This document shows positions 7,968 through 23,000 of a DNA stretch of 64,000 bases, piece by piece; the first letter of the stretch is position 1, and each line of letters begins with the position of its first letter. The notes under the pieces are model-generated. The model searched no databases. It was not told where the DNA came from and worked only from the letters and a program-made list of their open reading frames with translations. The stretch comes from Micropterix aruncella (lineage: Eukaryota; Arthropoda; Insecta; Lepidoptera; Micropterigidae). The stretch spans positions 62,001-126,000 of the forward strand of contig CALYMY010000049.1 of assembly GCA_944548615.1 (NCBI GenBank). The letters run 5' to 3'. The translations under genes and the position numbers were made by a program.

Positions 7968-10900
7968 TTTATTTCGAAAAATGTGATTTTTTCATAACAA
8001 TTTCTATGTTCAAAATGAAAGTTTATATAAAAAAATTCAAAATGTCAAAATTTCGAAAATGCCATTTCGTAGAGATTTCAAAGGCCTTCGTTCTGTCCGA
8101 ACACCGTAACGCGTTAGGTTTACTCTATCTCGATTTATTTCGAAAAATGTGATTTTTTCATAATAATTTCCAAGTTCAAAATGAAAGTTTATATAAAAAT
8201 TTTCAAAATATCAAAATTTCAAAAATGCCATTTTGTAGAGCTTAAGCGGGGTGTCGATCTCGCCAAAGACCGCAACGCGGTAGGTTTACTCTATCTCGAT
8301 TTATTTCGAAAAATGTGATTTTTTCATAACAATTTCTATGTTCAAAATGAAAGTTTATATAAAATTTTTCAAAATGTCAAAATTTCGAAAATGCCATTTT
8401 GTAGAGATTACCAAGGTCGTCGTTCTGTCCGAACGCCGTAACGCTATAGGTTTACTCTATCACGATCTTTTTCGAAAAATGTGATTTTTTCATAACAATT
8501 TCTATGTTTAAAATGAAATTTTATATAAAATTTTTCAAAATGTCAAAATTTCGAAAATGCCATTTTGTAGAGATTACCAAGGCCGTCGTTCTGTCCGAAC
8601 GCCGTAACGCTATAGGTTTACTCTATCACGATCTTTTTCGAAAAATGTGATTTGTTCATAATAATTTCTATGTTTAAAATGAAATTTTATATAAAATTTT
8701 TCAAAATGTCAAAATTTCAAAAATGCCATTTTGTAGAGCTTAAGCGGGGTGTCGATCTAGCCAAAGACCGCAACGCGGTAGGTTTACTCTATCACGGTCT
8801 TTTTCGAAAAATGTCATTTATTCATAACAATTTCTATGTTCAAAATGAAAGTTTATATAAAAAATTTCAAAATGTCAAAATTTCGAAAATGCCATTTCGT
8901 AGAGATTACCAAGGCCGTGGTTCTGTCCGAACGCCGTAACGCTATAGGTTTACTCTATCACGATCTTTTTCGAAAAATGTGATTTTTTCATTATAATTTC
9001 TATGTTTAAAATGAAATTTTATATAAAATTTTTCAAAATGTCAAAATTTCAAAAATGCCATTTTGTAGAGCTTAAGCGGGGTGTCGATCTCGCCAAAGAC
9101 CGCAACGCGGTAGGTTTACTCTATCTCGATTTATTTCGAAAAATGTGATTTTTTCATAACAATTTCTATGTTCAAAATGAAAGTTTATATAAAAAATTTC
9201 AAAATGTCAAAATTTCGAAAATGCCATTTTGTAGAGATTACCAAGGCCGTCGTTCTGTCCGAACGCCGTAACCCTATAGGTTTACTCTATCACGATCTTT
9301 TTCGAAAAATGTGATTTTTTCATAACAATTTCTATGTTTAAAATGAAATTTTATATAAAATTTTTCAAAATGTCAAAATTTCGAAAATGCCATTTTGTAG
9401 AGATTACCAAGGCCGTCGTTCTGTCCGAACGCCGTAACCCTATAGGTTTACTCTATCACGATCTTTTTCGAAAAATATGATTTTTTCATAATAATTTCTA
9501 TGTTTAAAATGAAATTTTATATAAAATTTTTCAAAAAGTCAAAATTTCAAAAATGCCATTTTGTAGAGCTTAAGCGGGGTGTCGATCTCGCCAAAGACCG
9601 CAACGCGGTAGGTTTACTCTATCTCGTTCTTTTGTGAAAAATGTGATTTTTTCATAACAATTTCTATGTTCAAAATGAAAGTTTATATAAAAAATTTCAA
9701 AATGTCAAAATTTCGAAAATGCCATTTCGTAGAGATTTCAAAGGCCTTCGTTATGCCCAAACACCGTAACGCGTTTTATTTACTCTATCACGGTCTTTTT
9801 CGAAAAATGACATTTATTCATAACAATTTCTATGTTCAGGAGTTCCCTCGTCGGGAGCCAACCCTGGGTGCAGCAGCCATGTCATGGTGGAACTTAGTAA
9901 TTGCCATCATAATGGAATGCCTATACCAAATTTCACGTCTCTACGGTTGACCGTTGAGGAGTTCCCTCGTCGGGAGCCAACCCTGGGTGCAGCAGCCATG
10001 TCATGGTGGAACTTAGTAATTGCCATCATAATGGAATGCCTATACCAAATTTCACGTCTCTACGGTTGACCGTTGAGGAGTTCCCTCGTCGGGAGCCAAC
10101 CCTGGGTGCAGCAGCGATGTCATGGTGGAACTTAGAAATTGCCGTCATAATGGAATGCCTATACCAAATTTCACGTCTCTACGGTTGACCGTTGAGGAGT
10201 TCCCTCGTCGGGAGCCAACCCTGGGTGCAGCAGCCATGTCATGGTGGAACTTAGTAATTGCCATCATAATGGAATGCCTATACCAAATTTCACGTCTCTA
10301 CGGTTGACCGTTGAGGAGTTCCCTCGTCGGGAGCCAACCCTGGGTGCAGCAGCCATGTCATGGTGGAACTTAGTAATTGCCATCATAATGGAATGCCTAT
10401 ACCAAATTTCACGTCTCTACGGTTGACCGTTGAGGAGTTCCCTCGTCGGGAGCCAACCCTGGGTGCAGCAGCCATGTCATGGTGGAACTTAGTAATTGCC
10501 ATCATAATGGAATGCCTATACCAAATTTCACGTCTCTACGGTTGACCGTTGAGGAGTTCCCTCGTCGGGAGCCAACCCTGGGTGCAGCAGCCATGTCATG
10601 GTGGAACTTAGTAATTGCCATCATAATGGAATGCCTATACCAAATTTCACGTCTCTACGGTTGACCGTTGAGGAGTTCCCTCGTCGGGAGCCAACCCTGG
10701 GTGCAGCAGCGATGTCATGGTGGAACTTAGAAATTGCCGTCATAATGGAATGCCTATACCAAATTTCACGTCTCTACGGTTGACCGTTGAGGAGTTCCCT
10801 CGTCGGGAGCCAACCCTGGGTGCAGCAGCCATGTCATGGTGGAACTTAGTAATTGCCATCATAATGGAATGCCTATACCAAATTTCACGTCTCTACGGTT

Positions 10901-11997
10901 GACCGTTGAGGAGTTCCCTCGTCGGGAGCCAACCCTGGGTGCAGCAGCCATGTCATGGTGGAACTTAGTAATTGCCATCATAATGGAATGCCTATACCAA
11001 ATTTCACGTCTCTACGGTTGACCGTTGAGGAGTTCCCTCGTCGGGAGCCAACCCTGGGTGCAGCAGCCATGTCATGGTGGAACTTAGTAATTGCCATCAT
11101 AATGGAATGCCTATACCAAATTTCACGTCTCTACGGTTGACCGTTGAGAAGTTCCCTCGTCGGGAGCCAACCCTGGGTGCAGCAGCCATGTCATGGTGGA
11201 ACTTAGTAATTGCCATCATAATGGAATGCCTATACCAAATTTCACGTCTCTACGGTTGACCGTTGAGGAGTTCCCTCGTCCTTGTCACGTACCTCTTTCC
11301 GTAGGTTGTTTACTCCTTTTAATTCGTTTAACGCCTCGCGGGCAATATCTCTGGCTCTTTCCGGTATTTCTTCGAAATTCCGAAACGGCACTTCTATTTC
11401 TGTGGTCTCCATATTGTCTCTTCTCGTTGATCAAAGGCACTGAAAATGAAAATGAAAAAGCACAGATTAAATAGTATTGAAAAGTAATTAAAGAAGAAGA
11501 AGAAGACGAGATAAAAAGCAGAAGCAATGAAATGAAAAGCGTTCTAAAACCCTATCTTTTGACACCTCGCTTGTGTGTATATGATAAAATAAAGAATATA
11601 ATATTTAATTTATTAAACGAAGCCGCGGGAAAAATACTAAAACTCCCTTGGCTCGGATCGCTACTATTGAAAACAAACATCGTAAAATCGATAAATAAAC
11701 TTTCGCAAGTATGACGAGGGCTGAAGTTACCATAGAAACAGAAATCGTTAAATCAATAAATATTCTATTGCGAGTCGGGCCACCGCCTGAGCTCGTTACT
11801 ATGGAAACAAAACCGTTAAATCGATAAATCAATATACCTATACAGATATTAAATCGTCTATAATTCCGTTAATATTACTCAGATTTGAAAATTAAAAGAA
11901 GCGTTAGATGCGCAAAGCAAAACTCTATTAGATAATAATAAACAGGGAGGACTATTGATGCCTTTTAGCGCAATAGCCCTCAAACGTCGGAAGCCAA
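7968..11997 (+). repeat. Unit 3 (complete)
   Basis: A 7968-9838, B 9839-11280, C 11281-11997, gene fragment 11242-11412 minus. First unit with the B monomer-12 G-to-A change (11149). Private changes: T to G at 8654 in A, and G to A at 11755 in C, which breaks the middle CGATA motif. Confidence 0.95.
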
Positions 11998-14900
11998 TTT
12001 ATTTCGAAAAATGTGATTTTTTCATAACAATTTCTATGTTCAAAATGAAAGTTTATATAAAAAAATTCAAAATGTCAAAATTTCGAAAATGCCATTTCGT
12101 AGAGATTTCAAAGGCCTTCGTTCTGTCCGAACACCGTAACGCGTTAGGTTTACTCTATCTCGATTTATTTCGAAAAATGTGATTTTTTCATAATAATTTC
12201 CAAGTTCAAAATGAAAGTTTATATAAAAATTTTCAAAATATCAAAATTTCAAAAATGCCATTTTGTAGAGCTTAAGCGGGGTGTCGATCTCGCCAAAGAC
12301 CGCAACGCGGTAGGTTTACTCTATCTCGATTTATTTCGAAAAATGTGATTTTTTCATAACAATTTCTATGTTCAAAATGAAAGTTTATATAAAATTTTTC
12401 AAAATGTCAAAATTTCGAAAATGCCATTTTGTAGAGATTACCAAGGTCGTCGTTCTGTCTGAACGCCGTAACGCTATAGGTTTACTCTATCACGATCTTT
12501 TTCGAAAAATGTGATTTTTTCATAACAATTTCTATGTTTAAAATGAAATTTTATATAAAATTTTTCAAAATGTCAAAATTTCGAAAATGCCATTTTGTAG
12601 AGATTACCAAGGCCGTCGTTCTGTCCGAACGCCGTAACGCTATAGGTTTACTCTATCACGATCTTTTTCGAAAAATGTGATTTTTTCATAATAATTTCTA
12701 TGTTTAAAATGAAATTTTATATAAAATTTTTCAAAATGTCAAAATTTCAAAAATGCCATTTTGTAGAGCTTAAGCGGGGTGTCGATCTAGCCAAAGACCG
12801 CAACGCGGTAGGTTTACTCTATCACGGTCTTTTTCGAAAAATGTCATTTATTCATAACAATTTCTATGTTCAAAATGAAAGTTTATATAAAAAATTTCAA
12901 AATGTCAAAATTTCGAAAATGCCATTTCGTAGAGATTACCAAGGCCGTGGTTCTGTCCGAACGCCGTAACGCTATAGGTTTACTCATTCACGATCTTTTT
13001 CGAAAAATGTGATTTTTTCATTATAATTTCTATGTTTAAAATGAAATTTTATATAAAATTTTTCAAAATGTCAAAATTTCAAAAATGCCATTTTGTAGAG
13101 CTTAAGCGGGGTGTCGATCTCGCCAAAGACCGCAACGCGGTAGGTTTACTCTATCTCGATTTATTTCGAAAAATGTGATTTTTTCATAACAATTTCTATG
13201 TTCAAAATGAAAGTTTATATAAAAAATTTCAAAATGTCAAAATTTCAAAAATGCCATTTTGTAGAGATTACCAAGGCCGTCGTTCTGTCCGAACGCCGTA
13301 ACCCTATAGGTTTACTCTATCACGATCTTTTTCGAAAAATGTGATTTTTTCATAACAATTTCTATGTTTAAAATGAAATTTTATATAAAATTTTTCAAAA
13401 TGTCAAAATTTCGAAAATGCCATTTTGTAGAGATTACCAAGGCCGTCGTTCTGTCCGAAAGCCGTAACCCTATAGGTTTACTCTATCACGATCTTTTTCG
13501 AAAAATATGATTTTTTCATAATAATTTCTATGTTTAAAATGAAATTTTATATAAAATTTTTCAAAAAGTCAAAATTTCAAAAATGCCATTTTGTAGAGCT
13601 TAAGCGGGGTGTCGATCTCGCCAAAGACCGCAACGCGGTAGGTTTACTCTATCTCGTTCTTTTGTGAAAAATGTGATTTTTTCATAACAATTTCTATGTT
13701 CAAAATGAAAGTTTATATAAAAAATTTCAAAATGTCAAAATTTCGAAAATGCCATTTCGTAGAGATTTCAAAGGCCTTCGTTATGCCCAAACACCGTAAC
13801 GCGTTTTATTTACTCTATCACGGTCTTTTTCGAAAAATGACATTTATTCATAACAATTTCTATGTTCAGGAGTTCCCTCGTCGGGAGCCAACCCTGGGTG
13901 CAGCAGCCATGTCATGGTGGAACTTAGTAATTGCCATCATAATGGAATGCCTATACCAAATTTCACGTCTCTACGGTTGACCGTTGAGGAGTTCCCTCGT
14001 CGGGAGCCAACCCTGGGTGCAGCAGCCATGTCATGGTGGAACTTAGTAATTGCCATCATAATGGAATGCCTATACCAAATTTCACGTCTCTACGGTTGAC
14101 CGTTGAGGAGTTCCCTCGTCGGGAGCCAACCCTGGGTGCAGCAGCGATGTCATGGTGGAACTTAGAAATTGCCGTCATAATGGAATGCCTATACCAAATT
14201 TCACGTCTCTACGGTTGACCGTTGAGGAGTTCCCTCGTCGGGAGCCAACCCTGGGTGCAGCAGCCATGTCATGGTGGAACTTAGTAATTGCCATCATAAT
14301 GGAATGCCTATACCAAATTTCACGTCTCTACGGTTGACCGTTGAGGAGTTCCCTCGTCGGGAGCCAACCCTGGGTGCAGCAGCCATGTCATGGTGGAACT
14401 TAGTAATTGCCATCATAATGGAATGCCTATACCAAATTTCACGTCTCTACGGTTGACCGTTGAGGAGTTCCCTCGTCGGGAGCCAACCCTGGGTGCAGCA
14501 GCCATGTCATGGTGGAACTTAGTAATTGCCATCATAATGGAATGCCTATACCAAATTTCACGTCTCTACGGTTGACCGTTGAGGAGTTCCCTCGTCGGGA
14601 GCCAACCCTGGGTGCAGCAGCCATGTCATGGTGGAACTTAGTAATTGCCATCATAATGGAATGCCTATACCAAATTTCACGTCTCTACGGTTGACCGTTG
14701 AGGAGTTCCCTCGTCGGGAGCCAACCCTGGGTGCAGCAGCGATGTCATGGTGGAACTTAGAAATTGCCGTCATAATGGAATGCCTATACCAAATTTCACG
14801 TCTCTACGGTTGACCGTTGAGGAGTTCCCTCGTCGGGAGCCAACCCTGGGTGCAGCAGCCATGTCATGGTGGAACTTAGTAATTGCCATCATAATGGAAT

Positions 14901-16027
14901 GCCTATACCAAATTTCACGTCTCTACGGTTGACCGTTGAGGAGTTCCCTCGTCGGGAGCCAACCCTGGGTGCAGCAGCCATGTCATGGTGGAACTTAGTA
15001 ATTGCCATCATAATGGAATGCCTATACCAAATTTCACGTCTCTACGGTTGACCGTTGAGGAGTTCCCTCGTCGGGAGCCAACCCTGGGTGCAGCAGCCAT
15101 GTCATGGTGGAACTTAGTAATTGCCATCATAATGGAATGCCTATACCAAATTTCACGTCTCTACGGTTGACCGTTGAGAAGTTCCCTCGTCGGGAGCCAA
15201 CCCTGGGTGCAGCAGCCATGTCATGGTGGAACTTAGTAATTGCCATCATAATGGAATGCCTATACCAAATTTCACGTCTCTACGGTTGACCGTTGAGGAG
15301 TTCCCTCGTCCTTGTCACGTACCTCTTTCCGTAGGTTGTTTACTCCTTTTAATTCGTTTAACGCCTCGCGGGCAATATCTCTGGCTCTTTCCGGTATTTC
15401 TTCGAAATTCCGAAACGGCACTTCTATTTCTGTGGTCTCCATATTGTCTCTTCTCGTTGATCAAAGGCACTGAAAATGAAAATGAAAAAGCACAGATTAA
15501 ATAGTATTGAAAAGTAATTAAAGAAGAAGAAGAAGACGAGATAAAAAGCAGAAGCAATGAAATGAAAAGCGTTCTAAAACCCTATCTTTTGACACCTCGC
15601 TTGTGTGTATATGATAAAATAAAGAATATAATATTTAATTTATTAAACGAAGCCGCGGGAAAAATACTAAAACTCCCTTGGCTCGGATCGCTACTATTGA
15701 AAACAAACATCGTAAAATCGATAAATAAACTTTCGCAAGTATGACGAGGGCTGAAGTTACCATAGAAACAGAAATCGTTAAATCGATAAATATTCTATTG
15801 CGAGTCGGGCCACCGCCTGAGCTCGTTACTATGGAAACAAAACCGTTAAATCGATAAATCAATATACCTATACAGATATTAAATCGTCTATAATTCCGTT
15901 AATATTACTCAGATTTGAAAATTAAAAGAAGCGTTAGATGCGCAAAGCAAAACTCTATTAGATAATAATAAACAGGGAGGACTATTGATGCCTTTTAGCG
16001 CAATAGCCCTCAAACGTCGGAAGCCAA
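11998..16027 (+). repeat. Unit 4 (complete)
   Basis: A 11998-13868, B 13869-15310, C 15311-16027, gene fragment 15272-15442 minus. Carries an unusual concentration of private changes within A: 12460 (C to T), 12986-12987 (TA to AT), 13247 (G to A) and 13460 (C to A). B and C look like the consensus. Confidence 0.95.
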
Positions 16028-19000
16028 TTTATTTCGAAAAATGTGATTTTTTCATAACAATTTCTATGTTCAAAATGAAAGTTTATATAAAAAAATTCAA
16101 AATGTCAAAATTTCGAAAATGCCATTTCGTAGAGATTTCAAAGGCCTTCGTTCTGTCCGAACACCGTAACGCGTTAGGTTTACTCTATCTCGATTTATTT
16201 CGAAAAATGTGATTTTTTCATAATAATTTCCAAGTTCAAAATGAAAGTTTATATAAAAATTTTCAAAATATCAAAATTTCAAAAATGCCATTTTGTAGAG
16301 CTTAAGCGGGGTGTCGATCTCGCCAAAGACCGCAACGCGGTAGGTTTACTCTATCTCGATTTATTTCGAAAAATGTGATTTTTTCATAACAATTTCTATG
16401 TTCAAAATGAAAGTTTATATAAAATTTTTCAAAATGTCAAAATTTCGAAAATGCCATTTTGTAGAGATTACCAAGGTCGTCGTTCTGTCCGAACGCCGTA
16501 ACGCTATAGGTTTACTCTATCACGATCTTTTTCGAAAAATGTGATTTTTTCATAACAATTTCTATGTTTAAAATGAAATTTTATATAAAATTTTTCAAAA
16601 TGTCAAAATTTCGAAAATGCCATTTTGTAGAGATTACCAAGGCCGTCGTTCTGTCCGAACGCCGTAACGCTATAGGTTTACTCTATCACGATCTTTTTCG
16701 AAAAATGTGATTTTTTCATAATAATTTCTATGTTTAAAATGAAATTTTATATAAAATTTTTCAAAATGTCAAAATTTCAAAAATGCCATTTTGTAGAGCT
16801 TAAGCGGGGTGTCGATCTAGCCAAAGACCGCAACGCGGTAGGTTTACTCTATCACGGTCTTTTTCGAAAAATGTCATTTATTCATAACAATTTCTATGTT
16901 CAAAATGAAAGTTTATATAAAAAATTTCAAAATGTCAAAATTTCGAAAATGCCATTTCGTAGAGATTACCAAGGCCGTGGTTCTGTCCGAACGCCGTAAC
17001 GCTATAGGTTTACTCTATCACGATCTTTTTCGAAAAATGTGATTTTTTCATTATAATTTCTATGTTTAAAATGAAATTTTATATAAAATTTTTCAAAATG
17101 TCAAAATTTCAAAAATGCCATTTTGTAGAGCTTAAGCGGGGTGTCGATCTCGCCAAAGACCGCAACGCGGTAGGTTTACTCTATCTCGATTTATTTCGAA
17201 AAATGTGATTTTTTCATAACAATTTCTATGTTCAAAATGAAAGTTTATATAAAAAATTTCAAAATGTCAAAATTTCGAAAATGCCATTTTGTAGAGATTA
17301 CCAAGGCCGTCGTTCTGTCCGAACGCCGTAACCCTATAGGTTTACTCTATCACGATCTTTTTCGAAAAATGTGATTTTTTCATAACAATTTCTATGTTTA
17401 AAATGAAATTTTATATAAAATTTTTCAAAATGTCAAAATTTCGAAAATGCCATTTTGTAGAGATTACCAAGGCCGTCGTTCTGTCCGAACGCCGTAACCC
17501 TATAGGTTTACTCTATCACGATCTTTTTCGAAAAATATGATTTTTTCATAATAATTTCTATGTTTAAAATGAAATTTTATATAAAATTTTTCAAAAAGTC
17601 AAAATTTCAAAAATGCCATTTTGTAGAGCTTAAGCGGGGTGTCGATCTCGCCAAAGACCGCAACGCGGTAGGTTTACTCTATCTCGTTCTTTTGTGAAAA
17701 ATGTGATTTTTTCATAACAATTTCTATGTTCAAAATGAAAGTTTATATAAAAAATTTCAAAATGTCAAAATTTCGAAAATGCCATTTCGTAGAGATTTCA
17801 AAGGCCTTCGTTATGCCCAAACACCGTAACGCGTTTTATTTACTCTATCACGGTCTTTTTCGAAAAATGACATTTATTCATAACAATTTCTATGTTCAGG
17901 AGTTCCCTCGTCGGGAGCCAACCCTGGGTGCAGCAGCCATGTCATGGTGGAACTTAGTAATTGCCATCATAATGGAATGCCTATACCAAATTTCACGTCT
18001 CTACGGTTGACCGTTGAGGAGTTCCCTCGTCGGGAGCCAACCCTGGGTGCAGCAGCCATGTCATGGTGGAACTTAGTAATTGCCATCATAATGGAATGCC
18101 TATACCAAATTTCACGTCTCTACGGTTGACCGTTGAGGAGTTCCCTCGTCGGGAGCCAACCCTGGGTGCAGCAGCGATGTCATGGTGGAACTTAGAAATT
18201 GCCGTCATAATGGAATGCCTATACCAAATTTCACGTCTCTACGGTTGACCGTTGAGGAGTTCCCTCGTCGGGAGCCAACCCTGGGTGCAGCAGCCATGTC
18301 ATGGTGGAACTTAGTAATTGCCATCATAATGGAATGCCTATACCAAATTTCACGTCTCTACGGTTGACCGTTGAGGAGTTCCCTCGTCGGGAGCCAACCC
18401 TGGGTGCAGCAGCCATGTCATGGTGGAACTTAGTAATTGCCATCATAATGGAATGCCTATACCAAATTTCACGTCTCTACGGTTGACCGTTGAGGAGTTC
18501 CCTCGTCGGGAGCCAACCCTGGGTGCAGCAGCCATGTCATGGTGGAACTTAGTAATTGCCATCATAATGGAATGCCTATACCAAATTTCACGTCTCTACG
18601 GTTGACCGTTGAGGAGTTCCCTCGTCGGGAGCCAACCCTGGGTGCAGCAGCCATGTCATGGTGGAACTTAGTAATTGCCATCATAATGGAATGCCTATAC
18701 CAAATTTCACGTCTCTACGGTTGACCGTTGAGGAGTTCCCTCGTCGGGAGCCAACCCTGGGTGCAGCAGCGATGTCATGGTGGAACTTAGAAATTGCCGT
18801 CATAATGGAATGCCTATACCAAATTTCACGTCTCTACGGTTGACCGTTGAGGAGTTCCCTCGTCGGGAGCCAACCCTGGGTGCAGCAGCCATGTCATGGT
18901 GGAACTTAGTAATTGCCATCATAATGGAATGCCTATACCAAATTTCACGTCTCTACGGTTGACCGTTGAGGAGTTCCCTCGTCGGGAGCCAACCCTGGGT

Positions 19001-20057
19001 GCAGCAGCCATGTCATGGTGGAACTTAGTAATTGCCATCATAATGGAATGCCTATACCAAATTTCACGTCTCTACGGTTGACCGTTGAGGAGTTCCCTCG
19101 TCGGGAGCCAACCCTGGGTGCAGCAGCCATGTCATGGTGGAACTTAGTAATTGCCATCATAATGGAATGCCTATACCAAATTTCACGTCTCTACGGTTGA
19201 CCGTTGAGAAGTTCCCTCGTCGGGAGCCAACCCTGGGTGCAGCAGCCATGTCATGGTGGAACTTAGTAATTGCCATCATAATGGAATGCCTATACCAAAT
19301 TTCACGTCTCTACGGTTGACCGTTGAGGAGTTCCCTCGTCCTTGTCACGTACCTCTTTCCGTAGGTTGTTTACTCCTTTTAATTCGTTTAACGCCTCGCG
19401 GGCAATATCTCTGGCTCTTTCCGGTATTTCTTCGAAATTCCGAAACGGCACTTCTATTTCTGTGGTCTCCATATTGTCTCTTCTCGTTGATCAAAGGCAC
19501 TGAAAATGAAAATGAAAAAGCACAGATTAAATAGTATTGAAAAGTAATTAAAGAAGAAGAAGAAGACGAGATAAAAAGCAGAAGCAATGAAATGAAAAGC
19601 GTTCTAAAACCCTATCTTTTGACACCTCGCTTGTGTGTATATGATAAAATAAAGAATATAATATTTAATTTATTAAACGAAGCCGCGGGAAAAATACTAA
19701 AACTCCCTTGGCTCGGATCGCTACTATTGAAAACAAACATCGTAAAATCGATAAATAAACTTTCGCAAGTATGACGAGGGCTGAAGTTACCATAGAAACA
19801 GAAATCGTTAAATCGATAAATATTCTATTGCGAGTCGGGCCACCGCCTGAGCTCGTTACTATGGAAACAAAACCGTTAAATCGATAAATCAATATACCTA
19901 TACAGATATTAAATCGTCTATAATTCCGTTAATATTACTCAGATTTGAAAATTAAAAGAAGCGTTAGATGCGCAAAGCAAAACTCTATTAGATAATAATA
20001 AACAGGGAGGACTATTGATGCCTTTTAGCGCAATAGCCCTCAAACGTCGGAAGCCAA
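16028..20057 (+). repeat. Unit 5 (complete)
   Basis: A 16028-17898, B 17899-19340, C 19341-20057, gene fragment 19302-19472 minus. No private differences noticed. Confidence 0.95.
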
Positions 20058-23000
20058 TTTATTTCGAAAAATGTGATTTTTTCATAACAATTTCTATGTT
20101 CAAAATGAAAGTTTATATAAAAAAATTCAAAATGTCAAAATTTCGAAAATGCCATTTCGTAGAGATTTCAAAGGCCTTCGTTCTGTCCGAACACCGTAAC
20201 GCGTTAGGTTTACTCTATCTCGATTTATTTCGAAAAATGTGATTTTTTCATAATAATTTCCAAGTTCAAAATGAAAGTTTATATAAAAATTTTCAAAATA
20301 TCAAAATTTCAAAAATGCCATTTTGTAGAGCTTAAGCGGGGTGTCGATCTCGCCAAAGACCGCAACGCGGTAGGTTTACTCTATCTCGATTTATTTCGAA
20401 AAATGTGATTTTTTCATAACAATTTCTATGTTCAAAATGAAAGTTTATATAAAATTTTTCAAAATGTCAAAATTTCGAAAATGCCATTTTGTAGAGATTA
20501 CCAAGGTCGTCGTTCTGTCCGAACGCCGTAACGCTATAGGTTTACTCTATCACGATCTTTTTCGAAAAATGTGATTTTTTCATAACAATTTCTATGTTTA
20601 AAATGAAATTTTATATAAAATTTTTCAAAATGTCAAAATTTCGAAAATGCCATTTTGTAGAGATTACCAAGGCCGTCGTTCTGTCCGAACGCCGTAACGC
20701 TATAGGTTTACTCTATCACGATCTTTTTCGAAAAATGTGATTTTTTCATAATAATTTCTATGTTTAAAATGAAATTTTATATAAAATTTTTCAAAATGTC
20801 AAAATTTCAAAAATGCCATTTTGTAGAGCTTAAGCGGGGTGTCGATCTAGCCAAAGACCGCAACGCGGTAGGTTTACTCTATCACGGTCTTTTTCGAAAA
20901 ATGTCATTTATTCATAACAATTTCTATGTTCAAAATGAAAGTTTATATAAAAAATTTCAAAATGTCAAAATTTCGAAAATGCCATTTCGTAGAGATTACC
21001 AAGGCCGTGGTTCTGTCCGAACGCCGTAACGCTATAGGTTTACTCTATCACGATCTTTTTCGAAAAATGTGATTTTTTCATTATAATTTCTATGTTTAAA
21101 ATGAAATTTTATATAAAATTTTTCAAAATGTCAAAATTTCAAAAATGCCATTTTGTAGAGCTTAAGCGGGGTGTCGATCTCGCCAAAGACCGCAACGCGG
21201 TAGGTTTACTCTATCTCGATTTATTTCGAAAAATGTGATTTTTTCATAACAATTTCTATGTTCAAAATGAAAGTTTATATAAAAAATTTCAAAATGTCAA
21301 AATTTCGAAAATGCCATTTTGTAGAGATTACCAAGGCCGTCGTTCTGTCCGAACGCCGTAACCCTATAGGTTTACTCTATCACGATCTTTTTCGAAAAAT
21401 GTGATTTTTTCATAACAATTTCTATGTTTAAAATGAAATTTTATATAAAATTTTTCAAAATGTCAAAATTTCGAAAATGCCATTTTGTAGAGATTACCAA
21501 GGCCGTCGTTCTGTCCGAACGCCGTAACCCTATAGGTTTACTCTATCACGATCTTTTTCGAAAAATATGATTTTTTCATAATAATTTCTATGTTTAAAAT
21601 GAAATTTTATATAAAATTTTTCAAAAAGTCAAAATTTCAAAAATGCCATTTTGTAGAGCTTAAGCGGGGTGTCGATCTCGCCAAAGACCGCAACGCGGTA
21701 GGTTTACTCTATCTCGTTCTTTTGTGAAAAATGTGATTTTTTCATAACAATTTCTATGTTCAAAATGAAAGTTTATATAAAAAATTTCAAAATGTCAAAA
21801 TTTCGAAAATGCCATTTCGTAGAGATTTCAAAGGCCTTCGTTATGCCCAAACACCGTAACGCGTTTTATTTACTCTATCACGGTCTTTTTCGAAAAATGA
21901 CATTTATTCATAACAATTTCTATGTTCAGGAGTTCCCTCGTCGGGAGCCAACCCTGGGTGCAGCAGCCATGTCATGGTGGAACTTAGTAATTGCCATCAT
22001 AATGGAATGCCTATACCAAATTTCACGTCTCTACGGTTGACCGTTGAGGAGTTCCCTCGTCGGGAGCCAACCCTGGGTGCAGCAGCCATGTCATGGTGGA
22101 ACTTAGTAATTGCCATCATAATGGAATGCCTATACCAAATTTCACGTCTCTACGGTTGACCGTTGAGGAGTTCCCTCGTCGGGAGCCAACCCTGGGTGCA
22201 GCAGCGATGTCATGGTGGAACTTAGAAATTGCCGTCATAATGGAATGCCTATACCAAATTTCACGTCTCTACGGTTGACCGTTGAGGAGTTCCCTCGTCG
22301 GGAGCCAACCCTGGGTGCAGCAGCCATGTCATGGTGGAACTTAGTAATTGCCATCATAATGGAATGCCTATACCAAATTTCACGTCTCTACGGTTGACCG
22401 TTGAGGAGTTCCCTCGTCGGGAGCCAACCCTGGGTGCAGCAGCCATGTCATGGTGGAACTTAGTAATTGCCATCATAATGGAATGCCTATACCAAATTTC
22501 ACGTCTCTACGGTTGACCGTTGAGGAGTTCCCTCGTCGGGAGCCAACCCTGGGTGCAGCAGCCATGTCATGGTGGAACTTAGTAATTGCCATCATAATGG
22601 AATGCCTATACCAAATTTCACGTCTCTACGGTTGACCGTTGAGGAGTTCCCTCGTCGGGAGCCAACCCTGGGTGCAGCAGCCATGTCATGGTGGAACTTA
22701 GTAATTGCCATCATAATGGAATGCCTATACCAAATTTCACGTCTCTACGGTTGACCGTTGAGGAGTTCCCTCGTCGGGAGCCAACCCTGGGTGCAGCAGC
22801 GATGTCATGGTGGAACTTAGAAATTGCCGTCATAATGGAATGCCTATACCAAATTTCACGTCTCTACGGTTGACCGTTGAGGAGTTCCCTCGTCGGGAGC
22901 CAACCCTGGGTGCAGCAGCCATGTCATGGTGGAACTTAGTAATTGCCATCATAATGGAATGCCTATACCAAATTTCACGTCTCTACGGTTGACCGTTGAG

